Part shown: positions 39,519 to 48,429 of the stretch, piece by piece
Position numbering within the stretch: the stretch's first letter is position 1
Layout: every line of letters begins with the position of its first letter
Source: Serratia marcescens
Lineage (GTDB): Bacteria; Pseudomonadota; Gammaproteobacteria; Enterobacterales; Enterobacteriaceae
Reading direction: 5' to 3'
Assembly (NCBI RefSeq): GCF_001902635.1
Contig: NZ_MJAO01000010.1
Span: forward strand, 62,001-126,000
Length of the DNA: 64,000 nucleotides
The notes under the pieces: model-generated
Told to the model about the DNA's origin: nothing
Seen by the model: only the letters and a program-made list of their open reading frames with translations
The model's database searches: none
Position numbers and translations under genes: made by a program

Positions 39519-40253
39519 ATCGCACCCCCACTTAAATCCGTTTTACTGCGGTAATATGAGAAAAAGCCTAAAAAGCCGAAAGGCAAAAAATGAAGCAATG
39601 ATTCAGTGTAGCGTGTGTTCTATCAATAAATGCGGCGGCACTCAATGATATTTTCATACTAAACTTATTAATCACATGAATCTATAAGTTTAGCTTAAGT
39701 CAGTACGTTCTGCTGGTTGCCTGGCTTCGGCAGGATGAGGCTGATTTGCGCTTGGCGCCCGCGCCTGTAGGCATCTCTCGTCTTGATTCTGCTCATCATG
39801 TCACGAAACAAAATTTTAGTTTGCTAGGAAAAGTCTTAAAAAAAATTCATGTGTTGTTTTTTTGAAGACTTTGAGCACATTTTTTGGTCGCTCAAAAAGT
39901 GAGCTTTGTGAGTGTCTTTTTATTTTATATATAAAAATCATGGCTATATAATTATTTTTTGCTTTCATGATAATGATAATCACTCTGTTTTTTATCGTGC
40001 CAACAAACAAAAGTTAACATTATGACCAAAATGTGTAGCTTAATTGTTGCTATAAATCACCGTTTTACAATGGGTTATATGGATATTTATTTCATTTGAA
40101 ATCATTTTTGTGAATGCTTAATGGGGATTGAGTGATTTTTCTAAACTATCGCCCTGCTTGCCTGGCAAGCAGAGCCCACTGGCAGGTCGGAGTTGTCTCA
40201 GGCCGGCGTTGGTTTTACTTTGCATCTCCCCCTTTTAAAAACAGGACGTAGCG
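39519..40253. other. AT-rich rcsA upstream region with an inverted repeat and a Fur-type box
   Basis: 735 bp, AT-rich in its middle, without a supported gene. Features seen: an inverted repeat at 39660-39692 (arms TAAACTTAT and ATAAGTTTA, 15-nt spacer, in the rcsA leader direction); a strong Fur-type box at 39969-39987; and a 17-bp TGCTTGCC-T-GGCAAGCA inverted repeat at about 40155-40171. An AT-rich minus-strand frame of 64 codons (39816-40010) overlaps the Fur box; it has no ribosome site and is not reported as a gene. Confidence 0.6.
39969..39987. promoter_or_regulatory. Strong Fur-type box
   Basis: GATAATGATAATCACTCTG: the first 14 bases are identical to the Fur consensus and 16 of 19 match by eye. 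It lies 451 bp before the rcsA start and 267 bp before the GTG of the acetyltransferase; no promoter is firmly assigned to it. Confidence 0.62.
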
Positions 40254-40958
40254 GTGAGACGGAATCAATATGGGCAGCCGATAGGTGATGCCCTCGATCG
40301 CTGGCAGCCGGCAGGCATGCCCGGGCTCAAGCTATTACAGGGGCGGTTTTGCCGTCTGGAACCGCTGAACATCGAGCGCTGGGGCGATGAACTCTATCAG
40401 GCTTATCAAAGCGCGGAGGACGATCGCGACTGGACCTATCTGTTTTGGCAGCGGCCGCAGACGCGCGATGATTTCCAGCGTTATCTCCAGGCTCAGGCGT
40501 CCAGTGCCGACAGAAATACGATGGTGGTGATCGATCGGGCCCGCGGCCGTGCTGTGGGAACCTGCGCGTTTTTGCGTATCGATCCCGCCAACGGCGTGGC
40601 TGAACTGGGCACCATCAACTGGTCGCCGCTGATGAAGCGCAGCGCGCTCGGCAGCGAGGCGATTTTCCTGATGCTGCGGCATCTGCTTGACGATCTTGGC
40701 TATCGGCGCTGCGAATGGAAATGCGATAGCCTCAATCTGCCCTCGCGCCAGGCGGCTGAACGTTTTGGTTTCCGCTACGAAGGCACCTTCCGCCAGGCGG
40801 TCGTCGTCAAAGGGCGCACGCGCGACACCGACTGGCTGTCGATTGTCGACGGAGAGTGGCCGGCGCTGCGCACAGCGTTTGACGCCTGGCTGTCGCCGGA
40901 CAACATCGGCGATGATGGGCGGCAAGGGCGGCGTTTGCAGGCCTTCCAACTCGGATAA
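40254..40958 (+). CDS. GNAT acetyltransferase, RimJ/RimL-like
   Basis: 234 residues from a GTG at 40254 with AGGA 8 nt ahead; there is no convenient ATG upstream. GNAT motifs: TYLFWQRPQTRDDFQRYL, MVVIDRARGRAVGTCAFLRIDPANGVAELGTINW, the acetyl-CoA loop MKRSALGSEAIFLMLRHLLDDLGYRRCEWKCDSLNLPSRQAAERFGFRYEG. The RimL-like group acetylates protein N-termini or small amines. It converges on the decarboxylase, 10 bp away. Confidence 0.85.
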   Translation: MRRNQYGQPIGDALDRWQPAGMPGLKLLQGRFCRLEPLNIERWGDELYQAYQSAEDDRDWTYLFWQRPQTRDDFQRYLQAQASSADRNTMVVIDRARGRAVGTCAFLRIDPANGVAELGTINWSPLMKRSALGSEAIFLMLRHLLDDLGYRRCEWKCDSLNLPSRQAAERFGFRYEGTFRQAVVVKGRTRDTDWLSIVDGEWPALRTAFDAWLSPDNIGDDGRQGRRLQAFQLG

Positions 40959-40968
40959 CGCCCGATGC

Positions 40969-42384
40969 TTACGCGCTCTCCGCCAGGCAATGACGCAGCG
41001 AGCCCAGCGCCAGCCGGATGTCCTGTTCCTCCGTCATCCAGTTGACCAGTGCAGCGCGGATCCCCGGCTGATTGTTATAGTACGTCGGGGTGCAACGCAC
41101 CACGCCGTGCCGGTTAAGACGCTCGATAAAACGATCGCGTGCCGCCTCGCTGTCACCCTGCGGGCGGCTGAGCGCGAAGCACACCACGTTCAAATTCACC
41201 GGCGCCAGCAGATGGAAACCGTCGTCCGCCATCAGCGCCGCCCCCAACGCCTGCGCCAATGTGACGTTGCGCTCGACGATATCCCGTATGCCGCTGCGGC
41301 CATAAGCTTTCAGCGTCAGCCAGAGTGGCAGAGCGCGGAAGCGTCGCGAATTTTCCGGCGTCAGGTGCAGATAGTTATCCGGCCGCAGCGTCGGCGCCTC
41401 CAGATAAGCCGAATGGTTCTGAAATACCTGCATCTGCAGATCCAGATGGCGGGTAAGTTGGATCGCGCTGTCATAAGGCACGTTCAGCCATTTGTGCGCA
41501 TCGACGGTAATGGAGTCCGCATGCTGCCAGCCCTCGAGCCTCGGGGCGTACAGCGGTGAGCAGGCCGCCACGCCCCCGAAGGCCGCATCGACATGCAGCC
41601 AAAACGGATAGCGTTCCCGCAGCGCCAGCAGACTTGGCAGATCGTCGAAGGCGACGGTGTTGACCGTGCCGGCGCTGGCCAGCACCAGCGTTGGCGCGCC
41701 TTCGCCGGCGGCAAGCTGCCGTTCCAGCGCCGCCATATCCATGGCTTCAGACTCCGGCAGGCTGGCGACGATCGTCAACGCCTCGCGGCCGATGCCGAGC
41801 ATGCTGAGCGCTTTCACGCTGCTGGAGTGCGGATTGGCCGCCAATACCCGGATAGGGCCGAGCGCCGCCAGGCCCTGCCTGGCGATATCCACACCTTGCT
41901 GCCGGCCCAGCCACTGTCTGCCGATGGCCAGCCCGGTGAAGTTGGCCATGGTCGCGCCGCTGACCAGGCTGCCGCTGAACGTTTCCGGCAGGCCCAGCAA
42001 GGATTTCAGCTGCGTCACGGCGGCCAGCTCGATCGCGGCGGCGACGGTATCATGGCTGAGCTGACTATTTTGGTCTGTCACGCTAACCAGCCAATCCGCC
42101 GCGACCGCCGCCGGGGTGCCGCCGCCGGTGACGAAGCCGAAATAGCGCGGGCCGGCGCTGGCGGAAAGGCCTGCCTGATAACGTTGCCAAAAATCATCCA
42201 GCGCCGCCAGGGCGCCTTCGCCGTTTTCCACCAACCGATCGTCGCCCGGTTGCAGCTGCTGTTGCGCGAGCGGTGGGCAGATGGACCGTTGTTCCAGTCC
42301 GGCCAGAAAATCTTCCGCCAGCTGGCGGGTGTGGTCGAGGATCTGTGGAAACTGCGCGAGATCCTGTTGTAAACGCGGGTGCAT
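40969..42384 (-). CDS. Group II PLP-dependent (aromatic-amino-acid-like) decarboxylase
   Basis: 471 residues from ATG 42384; the in-frame extension to 42486 overlaps the divergent gene and is discarded. PLP fold type I of the DDC/GAD group: SGSLVSGATMANFTGLAIGRQW, LVLASAGTVNTVAFDDL, WLHVDAAFGGVAACSP (PLP Asp) and the Schiff-base Lys in TVDAHKWLNVPYDSAI. It probably decarboxylates an aromatic or basic amino acid to an amine; the substrate is unassigned. A divergent LysR gene begins 101 bp away. Confidence 0.88.
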   Translation of the reverse strand: MHPRLQQDLAQFPQILDHTRQLAEDFLAGLEQRSICPPLAQQQLQPGDDRLVENGEGALAALDDFWQRYQAGLSASAGPRYFGFVTGGGTPAAVAADWLVSVTDQNSQLSHDTVAAAIELAAVTQLKSLLGLPETFSGSLVSGATMANFTGLAIGRQWLGRQQGVDIARQGLAALGPIRVLAANPHSSSVKALSMLGIGREALTIVASLPESEAMDMAALERQLAAGEGAPTLVLASAGTVNTVAFDDLPSLLALRERYPFWLHVDAAFGGVAACSPLYAPRLEGWQHADSITVDAHKWLNVPYDSAIQLTRHLDLQMQVFQNHSAYLEAPTLRPDNYLHLTPENSRRFRALPLWLTLKAYGRSGIRDIVERNVTLAQALGAALMADDGFHLLAPVNLNVVCFALSRPQGDSEAARDRFIERLNRHGVVRCTPTYYNNQPGIRAALVNWMTEEQDIRLALGSLRHCLAESA

Positions 42385-42485
42385 GGTGGCTCCGAGAATG
42401 TCAGGGATGATGGGGGAAACATAGCGTATTTGCACTCTGGTCAAAATCGATGAAAAATGGCCTTTTTGGATAATCTGGCTAACCA

Positions 42486-43361
42486 ATGATGAGTGAACGC
42501 ATTCCCTTGCATGTCTTGCCGACCTTCGCGATCGCTGCCCGGTTGGAGAATTTGCGCGCTACGGCGCAGCAGGTGCATTTGACGCACGGCGCGGTCAGTC
42601 AGCAAATTCAGCTGCTGGAGCAGGCGGTTGGTTGCCCGCTGTTTGAAAGACGCGGGCGCGGTTTGCGTCTGAATGCCGCCGGGCGGGAAATGCTGGCGGC
42701 GGTGGAGCCGGCGTTGCAGGCGCTGCAGCAGGGTGTCACCCGCGCCCGGCGTGCGGGAGCAAGCCAAACGTTGCGCATTAGCGTGCTGCCGTCTTTCGCC
42801 CATTACTGGTTGTTGCCGCGCCTGCCGGCATTTCACGAGTCCTGTGCCGATATCGCGCTGGATATCGATGCGTCGCTGGCGCTGCAGGATCTGTCGCTGC
42901 GTGGGTTCGATGCGGCGATCCGCATCGGCGGTGGCCAGTGGGCGGGCTTGCAGGCGCAGCGCATCGCGCCGGGTGACGTGCTGCCGGTCGCTTCGCCGGA
43001 TATGGCGCGGCTGTGGCGGACAGCGTTCGAGAGCGGTGGAGATATCCCGTTGCTGGAACACGACGTTACCCCCTGGCGTGAGTGGTTCAAGACGCAGCGC
43101 TGCCCGGTGGGCGGACGGCAGCTGGCGTTGTTCAACGATGCCGGGTTGTTAATCCGCGCGGCAGAGCAGGGGTTCGGCATCGCGCTGGCGAAAAAGCTGC
43201 TGGTGCAGGATGCGATCGACACGGGGAGGCTGGTGGCGCTGGCCGCGCCCTGTCGCCTGAGCGATGACGACGTTTATCTGGTGTGGCCGCAGACCGCCGG
43301 GCTGACGCCGGCGGTCGAACGCTTACTGCAGTGGCTGCAGCAGCAGTTGGCGACGGTCTAG
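42486..43361 (+). CDS. GcvA-like LysR regulator
   Basis: 291 residues, helix-turn-helix FAIAARLENLRATAQQVHLTHGAVSQQIQLLEQAVG of the GcvA/AmpR group. It is divergent from the decarboxylase and is the likely regulator of it. It overlaps the convergent CoA-transferase stop by 4 bp. Confidence 0.9.
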   Translation: MMSERIPLHVLPTFAIAARLENLRATAQQVHLTHGAVSQQIQLLEQAVGCPLFERRGRGLRLNAAGREMLAAVEPALQALQQGVTRARRAGASQTLRISVLPSFAHYWLLPRLPAFHESCADIALDIDASLALQDLSLRGFDAAIRIGGGQWAGLQAQRIAPGDVLPVASPDMARLWRTAFESGGDIPLLEHDVTPWREWFKTQRCPVGGRQLALFNDAGLLIRAAEQGFGIALAKKLLVQDAIDTGRLVALAAPCRLSDDDVYLVWPQTAGLTPAVERLLQWLQQQLATV

Positions 43362-44743
43362 CGGCGCAGCCACTGCGGTTGCGAGGTGCCGAGCGCAGTG
43401 GCCGGCAGTGTCCATTGCAACGCGGTGCCTTGCAGGCTTAGCGGTGCCTGCAGGCGCTGCGCCGCCCCCCAGTGGGTCAGCTCGCTTTCCGGATCCTCGT
43501 CGGCGGGGCCGGCCGGCGTCAAAGGTTCCGGTCGATAATGCGCAGGATAGGGATGCGCCAACAGCAATTGTGCCGTGCGCGCCAGCGACAACCGGGCGCA
43601 GTAGCCGGTGCCGGCGCTCAGGCGCTGCGCCATACCGGTTAGCACCGCTGCCGCCATTAAATAGCCGGTGGCGTGATCCAGGGCCTGTACCGGCAGCGGC
43701 ACCGGCAAACTGGCGCTGCGCCAAATCATGCCCGCCTCCGCCAGCCCGCAGCTCATTTGCACCAGACTGTCGAAACCGCGGCGGGTGCGCCACGGCCCGC
43801 TCCAGCCGTAGGCATTCAGGCAGACGTCGATCAGGCCCGGCGCCAACGCGCGTCTTTCCTCCGCGCCATAGCCGAGCTTCTCCAGCGCACCGGCGCGATA
43901 GCCGTGCACGATCACGTCGGCGTTTTTCAGCAGGTGTTCAAAAGTATGGCGATCGTGCGCATTGGTCAGGTTGAGGCGCGCGCTGCGTTTGCCCAGCATC
44001 ACTTCGTGTTCGATACCGGGTTCATCCCAACCGTAGGGATCGATGCGCAGCACGTCGGCACCCAGACCGGCGAGAAAACGGGTGGCGACCGGCCCGGCGA
44101 GAATGCGCGTCAGATCCAGCACCCGCACGCCGTGCAGCGGCCGGGCGACGGGCAGCGGCCAGCCCGGCGGCGGCGCTTCCGGCTGCCGAGAGGCGTGGAT
44201 CAACGGTTCCAGCGCCACGCTCTTGCCCTGAATATGTTGACGCCATGCGGCCGCCGAGCGCATGTGGGCCGCGCAGCCGCCGGCCTCGATCACCGCTTGC
44301 TCCAGCTCGCTTTTTTTCCAGTTCAGCACGCGCGCCGCCAGCGAGCCTTTATCCGATGCTTGGCCCAGTACCTGTTCCACCGCCCGCCGATGGTGCGGCG
44401 CATTGGTATGCAGGCGTATCCAGCCGTCTGCCGTCTCGTAGTCGCCGGCCAGTGCGTCCCAGGCCGCCGGCAACGTCCAGCCCAGCGGACGCAATGTCCA
44501 ACCGAACCAGAGCGAGGCCAGGCGTTGATCGGCCCAAACCTGTGGCGCGGCGGCGCCCTCGCGGCGAAGCAACTCGGCGCAGGCCAATCCGGCGGCGATC
44601 CAGGCGGCGGTAGCCAATTCGGTGACGGGAAAAGCCGAAGGCAATGCGCCGGCACCGCTTATGATTAGCCGGTCGCAGGGCGCGGGGCGTTGCCTCAGGC
44701 TGTGCCAAATCTCGTCGAGCAGAGTGTGGATCAGAGGCGTCAT
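43358..44743 (-). CDS. CaiB/BaiF-type (family III) CoA transferase, N-terminally extended
   Basis: 461 residues. The family III hallmark VRVLDLTRILAGPVATRFLAGLGADVLRID lies near residue 210 rather than at the N-terminus, followed by KRSARLNLTNAHDRHTFEHLLKNADVIVHGYRAGALEKLGYG and the catalytic Asp in RRGFDSLVQMSCGLAEAG. The first ~200 residues are a second, weaker domain (TATDE-like LPVTELATAAWIAAGLAC), unlike classical CaiB. Adjacent genes give no CoA pathway clue. It may transfer CoA between carboxylates. Confidence 0.82.
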   Translation of the reverse strand: MTPLIHTLLDEIWHSLRQRPAPCDRLIISGAGALPSAFPVTELATAAWIAAGLACAELLRREGAAAPQVWADQRLASLWFGWTLRPLGWTLPAAWDALAGDYETADGWIRLHTNAPHHRRAVEQVLGQASDKGSLAARVLNWKKSELEQAVIEAGGCAAHMRSAAAWRQHIQGKSVALEPLIHASRQPEAPPPGWPLPVARPLHGVRVLDLTRILAGPVATRFLAGLGADVLRIDPYGWDEPGIEHEVMLGKRSARLNLTNAHDRHTFEHLLKNADVIVHGYRAGALEKLGYGAEERRALAPGLIDVCLNAYGWSGPWRTRRGFDSLVQMSCGLAEAGMIWRSASLPVPLPVQALDHATGYLMAAAVLTGMAQRLSAGTGYCARLSLARTAQLLLAHPYPAHYRPEPLTPAGPADEDPESELTHWGAAQRLQAPLSLQGTALQWTLPATALGTSQPQWLRR

Positions 44744-44804
44744 TGGCCGCTCCTAGCTGATAGACGGAAACATAGCCTAGCGTAGCCCACCGCCGGCGAC
44801 CTTG

Positions 44805-46988
44805 CTAAGGCGCAACCTCGAGCGTGCGGCCGTCGGCCAGTTTGGCGCGCAAGCTGTGGGCCGCCACCCCGGCGAAAGGCTGGGCGCTGAAGTTGGCGGT
44901 CAGCGTCGAGCCGTCGCTGAACGTCGTCTGTTGCACCCAGCCATCCCGATCGAGCCAGCGGAAGTCGGTCAGCGCTTTGTCCCACAGTGCCTGATGCAGC
45001 GGCCGGAAGGCGGCGTCGGCGCGTTTGATCGCCGGCAAGCGGGCCGCCAGGGTGGCGCGGCTCAGGTGGAACATCGGCGCGGTGTTGTACAGCTGGCTGA
45101 GCAGGCTGCGGGTGGCCTGAACGTCGCTGAACTTCAGATTGTCGTAATTCCAGTGGTGGCTGCTGACGATCGCATCGTGGAAAACGGCCTGGTACAGCGG
45201 CAGGCGGTAACGCGGATCAAATTCGACCGTGCGATAGGGCTGCTTCACCTTGGCGGGGCGGAAGAAAAACGCGGGTTGGGCGTTGGGCCACCAGGCGCCG
45301 AGATAATAAGGCGAGGATTTATCCTTATTCATCTGTTTGTCACCCCAGCCGAATCCCCAGGTTTCCATGCCGTGGGCGAACATCAGGCTGCGGGCGGTCA
45401 CCGCGTTGCCGTCCTCCGAGCCGAGCGGCAACTTCAGGGTGGCGCTGAACCAGGCCAGCCGGGCGTTGCGCGCCTCGGCCATCTGCGCCGCGCCGGTCGG
45501 GTGGTCAGGCTGATAGTCATCGGACACCATGCCGGTGCCGTCCACGTCGAGAAACAGGCTATTCAACCCGGCCAGTTGCACCAGCTCGCGCATGCGCCGT
45601 TGAGAATAGGGCAGCACGCAGCCGGGGTTGAGGTAGTAACCCTGTTTGCCGAAGCCGGGCTTCTTGCTGCCGTCGGCGCGCACGATGGCGCAGGTTTCCC
45701 GCAGCGCCGTCGGCAGTTGTGCGGTGAGCCAGCTGTCGTTAATGCCGCGTGCAATGGCGGTATCGTAGGAGTCGTAGCTGGCGATCAGATAGCCGGCCGC
45801 TTTGGCGGCGGCCACCGCCTGCGGGTGCAGGAAGGCGGCGGTCCAGTTGTCGGTGCCCAGCCACAGGCGCGGCAAGCCGGTCTGGCGCAGCGCGTCGATC
45901 AACGGTTTGGCCAACCCTTGCCCCCAACTGTCCGCCGGGGTTAACCAGCGTCCCAACTGACGTTGCGCCAGCGCCCGCACCGCGGCGGCCTGGCGCTGCT
46001 GCGCCTGCAGAAAATCGGCATCATCCGGCGTGGCGCCCAGCGGAATTTGCGCCGTCAACGCCTGGTTGATGCCGTCGATAAGAGGCTGTTGCTGCCAGCC
46101 CTCCGGTGCTTTTCCCGCCAGCCGCTGCAGGGTGTTTCTACTTTCGGCATCCATCTTTTGCCGCAGCGCTTCGGCAGCGGGAGAGGCGAGGTAGTGCAGT
46201 AGCCCTGGCCAATCTTTGACATCTTCCGCCGCCAGCAATTTGTCGCCCCACAGGTAGACATGGGTGGCGCCGATCAGCTTCTCTCCTGCGGGCGCCTGCT
46301 TTATTTTTTCGCGCAGGCTGCTGAATTGGCCGCTTTGCTGCAGAACCTCGCGGTAGCGGCGGGCACCGGACAGCGGCGTGTCGCCGACGTGCAGCAGCAC
46401 CTCGAACGCCTGTTGCTGATTAAAGCGATTGAACTGATGCTCGGTGCGCATCTCCAGCTTTTCCTGCGCTGCGGCGAAGGTGACCCGGTTGCTGAACGGC
46501 GTCAACATCAGCCAGCTGTAAACCTTGCCCTGCTGTTGCTGGCTCCACAGCGGCAGTTTCAGATCCCAGTTGGTATCCAGCGGCGTCATTTCCGCCGTCA
46601 GGTAATTGCGCCAGATCGCGTTGTCCAGCGGGATGCGGCTGCCTTCGCCGATCGGCAGCAGCAAGGTCTCCGCCTGTGGCGGCAGACGGTACCAGTTCAG
46701 GGTTTGCGGCCGATCGCTGCTGAAGCTCAGGCGCAGATCGCCGCCTGCCAGACGGGCGCTGACGTTTACCGCGCTTTGCGGCCATCGCCAGCTGGCCTGC
46801 TGCGGCGACTCGGCGAGATCCGCCACCTGTTGCGCGGGTTGCGCCAGATTGACCGGCACAGAGCCTGCGGTAATGCGCAGCGTGGCGGGATCGAGTTCAA
46901 ATTGTACATCGCCTTGCCGCAGCAGCAGGGCATCGGCGGGAAAGCTGACGAGCAGCGCGAGTGCAAACGGGGAAAGCCGTTGTTTCAT
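44805..46988 (-). CDS. Secreted glycosidase-like protein
   Basis: 727 residues, signal peptide (MKQRLSPFALALLVSFPADA) and AAGGA before ATG 46988. A beta-rich N-terminal half leads into a TIM-barrel-like half with LWLGTDNWTAAFLHPQAVAAAKAAGYLIASYDSYDTAI, FLDVDGTGMVSDDY, and METWGFGWGDK. These motifs suggest a polysaccharide-acting glycoside hydrolase related to GH36/GH97/GH101-type barrels, but I cannot assign the CAZy family and catalytic acids are not certain. It is followed by a secreted-protein style C-terminal beta-sandwich (FSDGSTLTANFSAQPFAGV). Confidence 0.68.
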   Translation of the reverse strand: MKQRLSPFALALLVSFPADALLLRQGDVQFELDPATLRITAGSVPVNLAQPAQQVADLAESPQQASWRWPQSAVNVSARLAGGDLRLSFSSDRPQTLNWYRLPPQAETLLLPIGEGSRIPLDNAIWRNYLTAEMTPLDTNWDLKLPLWSQQQQGKVYSWLMLTPFSNRVTFAAAQEKLEMRTEHQFNRFNQQQAFEVLLHVGDTPLSGARRYREVLQQSGQFSSLREKIKQAPAGEKLIGATHVYLWGDKLLAAEDVKDWPGLLHYLASPAAEALRQKMDAESRNTLQRLAGKAPEGWQQQPLIDGINQALTAQIPLGATPDDADFLQAQQRQAAAVRALAQRQLGRWLTPADSWGQGLAKPLIDALRQTGLPRLWLGTDNWTAAFLHPQAVAAAKAAGYLIASYDSYDTAIARGINDSWLTAQLPTALRETCAIVRADGSKKPGFGKQGYYLNPGCVLPYSQRRMRELVQLAGLNSLFLDVDGTGMVSDDYQPDHPTGAAQMAEARNARLAWFSATLKLPLGSEDGNAVTARSLMFAHGMETWGFGWGDKQMNKDKSSPYYLGAWWPNAQPAFFFRPAKVKQPYRTVEFDPRYRLPLYQAVFHDAIVSSHHWNYDNLKFSDVQATRSLLSQLYNTAPMFHLSRATLAARLPAIKRADAAFRPLHQALWDKALTDFRWLDRDGWVQQTTFSDGSTLTANFSAQPFAGVAAHSLRAKLADGRTLEVAP

Positions 46989-47093
46989 CGTGGCGTCCTT
47001 GAAGGATGAAAGAGGGCAGTTTACCGATAAGCGCGCCGTATCCCAACGTCTCTGCCCCCCATTTGTGACATCGGAATATAATCGACATATTCC

Positions 47094-47150
47094 AGTTTAA
47101 TTTCCGTTTAATAAATTAGCCTTTACTTCATTAACCGTCGTCACTATACT
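47094..47150 (+). promoter_or_regulatory. PhoP box and promoter of mgtC
   Basis: AGTTTA-N5-CGTTTA at 47094-47110 is a PhoP-box type direct repeat (consensus (G/T)GTTTA-N5-(G/T)GTTTA, first base of each half deviating). TTTACT at 47122-47127 and TATACT at 47145-47150 with 17 bp between them make a good sigma70 promoter, starting transcription near 47157. Confidence 0.72.
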
Positions 47151-47487
47151 CAGCCAAAATTTCAGCGGAGAAACCCAATTGGACAGTTGCAGTTGTAATA
47201 AAAAAATAAGGCAAGCTGACTAATCCTCTTCTGATTTGTTGCTTGCCGTTATCGGCGGGCGGCACCCCTCTCCAGTTATTTCTGAGCTGTGCATACCCGA
47301 ATAAAAAACGTTTCCTGATGCCTGACGGTTTCAGGTGAGTTGAGTTGGACGTTATTATGGTATTTTGCAGCCACAGCCTTTTCCCTCCAGGCACGACACG
47401 CTGATTCGCTGATTTATTTTCAGCGCGATTTCGCGTGTGCTAAACAGCACATGATTTTATCTCCTGCGGTTAATTAAGGGGAAAGTC
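47151..47487 (+). promoter_or_regulatory. Long mgtC 5' leader
   Basis: About 330 nt of leader before mgtC. Visible folds: 7-bp stem GGCAAGC/GCTTGCC (47210-47247), GTGCT-AAAC-AGCAC near the end, CGCGA/TCGCG and CCTGA/TCAGG stems. A 15-codon frame at 47357-47404 has two adjacent proline codons (FPP) but no clear ribosome site. In Salmonella the mgtC leader controls elongation by Mg2+/proline/ATP-linked peptides; that the same happens here is inference. Confidence 0.55.
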
Positions 47488-48186
47488 ATGGCTATGACTC
47501 CTTTCGTTTTAAATTTATTACTGGCGATGTGCCTGGGTGCGGTGATTGGTGCCGAACGCCAATGGCGCCAACGCATGGCTGGCCTGCGCACCAATGCGCT
47601 GGTGGCGACCGGCGCGGCGGTCTTTATTCTTAGCTCGATGTCCACCGATCCGGCCAGCGCCGGCCGCGTGGCCGCGCAGATCGTGTCCGGCATTGGCTTC
47701 CTCGGCGCCGGCGTGATCATGCGTGAAGGGCTGAACATTCGCGGCCTCAACACCGCCGCCACACTGTGGTGTTCGGCGGGGATCGGCGTGCTGTGCGGGC
47801 TGGGCCAGCATTGGGATGCGGTGGTCGCCACGCTGGTGATTCTGTGCGCCAATATCCTGCTGCGCGAAGCCGCACAGCGCATCAACCTGCAGCCGCATCA
47901 GCAGGCAACCGATCTGGAACTGTGCTACCGCATTCAGGTGACCTGCGGCGAGCAGGATGAAATTTTGGTGCGCACCCTGATTCTGCAGGCGCTGAACGGC
48001 GTCGCCTTGCGGCTGCAATCCTTGCGCAGCGCCGATATATCCAGCCCAGGGCAATTGGAAGTGTGCGCTGAAATTACCGCCACGCCGGCTGCACAAAAAG
48101 AAATTGAGGGTATTGTCTGCCGCGTCAGCCTGGAAAAAAGCGTGAGTGCCGTTCGCTGGCGCGTCGCGTCCGAATTACCGGTCTGA
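47488..48186 (+). CDS. mgtC: MgtC virulence/low-magnesium protein
   Basis: 232 residues, same length class as Salmonella MgtC (231). Long near-identical stretches are recognisable: AMCLGAVIGAERQWRQRMAGLRTNALVATGAAVFIL, RVAAQIVSGIGFLGAGVIMREGLNIRGLNTAATLWCSAGIGVLCGLGQ, NILLREAAQRIN. There is a five-helix N-terminal membrane domain with an ACT-like C-domain. MgtC inhibits F1F0 ATP synthase and supports survival at low Mg2+. AGGGGAA precedes ATG 47488. Confidence 0.96.
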   Translation: MAMTPFVLNLLLAMCLGAVIGAERQWRQRMAGLRTNALVATGAAVFILSSMSTDPASAGRVAAQIVSGIGFLGAGVIMREGLNIRGLNTAATLWCSAGIGVLCGLGQHWDAVVATLVILCANILLREAAQRINLQPHQQATDLELCYRIQVTCGEQDEILVRTLILQALNGVALRLQSLRSADISSPGQLEVCAEITATPAAQKEIEGIVCRVSLEKSVSAVRWRVASELPV

Positions 48187-48228
48187 TTAATTATATAAAT
48201 ATTTACTAACTTGATTATATGTTCAGGT

Positions 48229-48250
48229 TTATTCGGGTGCGCCTGAATAA
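48229..48250 (+). promoter_or_regulatory. Intergenic stem-loop before mgtA
   Basis: TTATTCGGG/CCTGAATAA (one G-U) around TGCG, 43 bp after mgtC and 11 bp before the ribosome site of the MDDDP short frame. There is no U-run, so it is more likely a regulatory or processing structure than a terminator. Confidence 0.55.
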
Positions 48251-48272
48251 CGCGGAGCATTAAGGAGGCGTT

Positions 48273-48323
48273 ATGGACGATGACCCCGGAAGGGAAATGA
48301 TTTCTGCGTGGCTGACAGGGTAA
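48273..48323 (+). CDS. 16-residue leader peptide candidate upstream of mgtA
   Basis: ATG 48273 follows TAAGGAGG (48261-48268, 4-nt spacing). The product is MDDDPGREMISAWLTG. The Asp-Asp-Asp-Pro start is the kind of acidic/proline nascent sequence known to destabilise ribosomes at low Mg2+, as in MgtL (MEPDPTPLPRR...) of the E. coli/Salmonella mgtA leader. It lies 106 bp ahead of mgtA in a gap with stem-loops. The sequence is not MgtL; the analogy is inference. Confidence 0.6.
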   Translation: MDDDPGREMISAWLTG

Positions 48324-48429
48324 TCACGCTATTCAGTCACGCTAATTAAAAAATTCCAATCTGTGCAGAGTCACCTGTTTATCGGGCGGGTTCTCCCTGT
48401 GCGCAGAACGAAAATAAGAGAATAGCGTT

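Noticed and set aside
39816..40010. 64-codon AT-rich minus frame in the rcsA gap
   Set aside because: No ribosome site, low-complexity Lys/Phe/Ile composition, overlaps the Fur box.
39988..40253. RyhB-like RNA after the Fur box
   Set aside because: No RyhB core sequence found.
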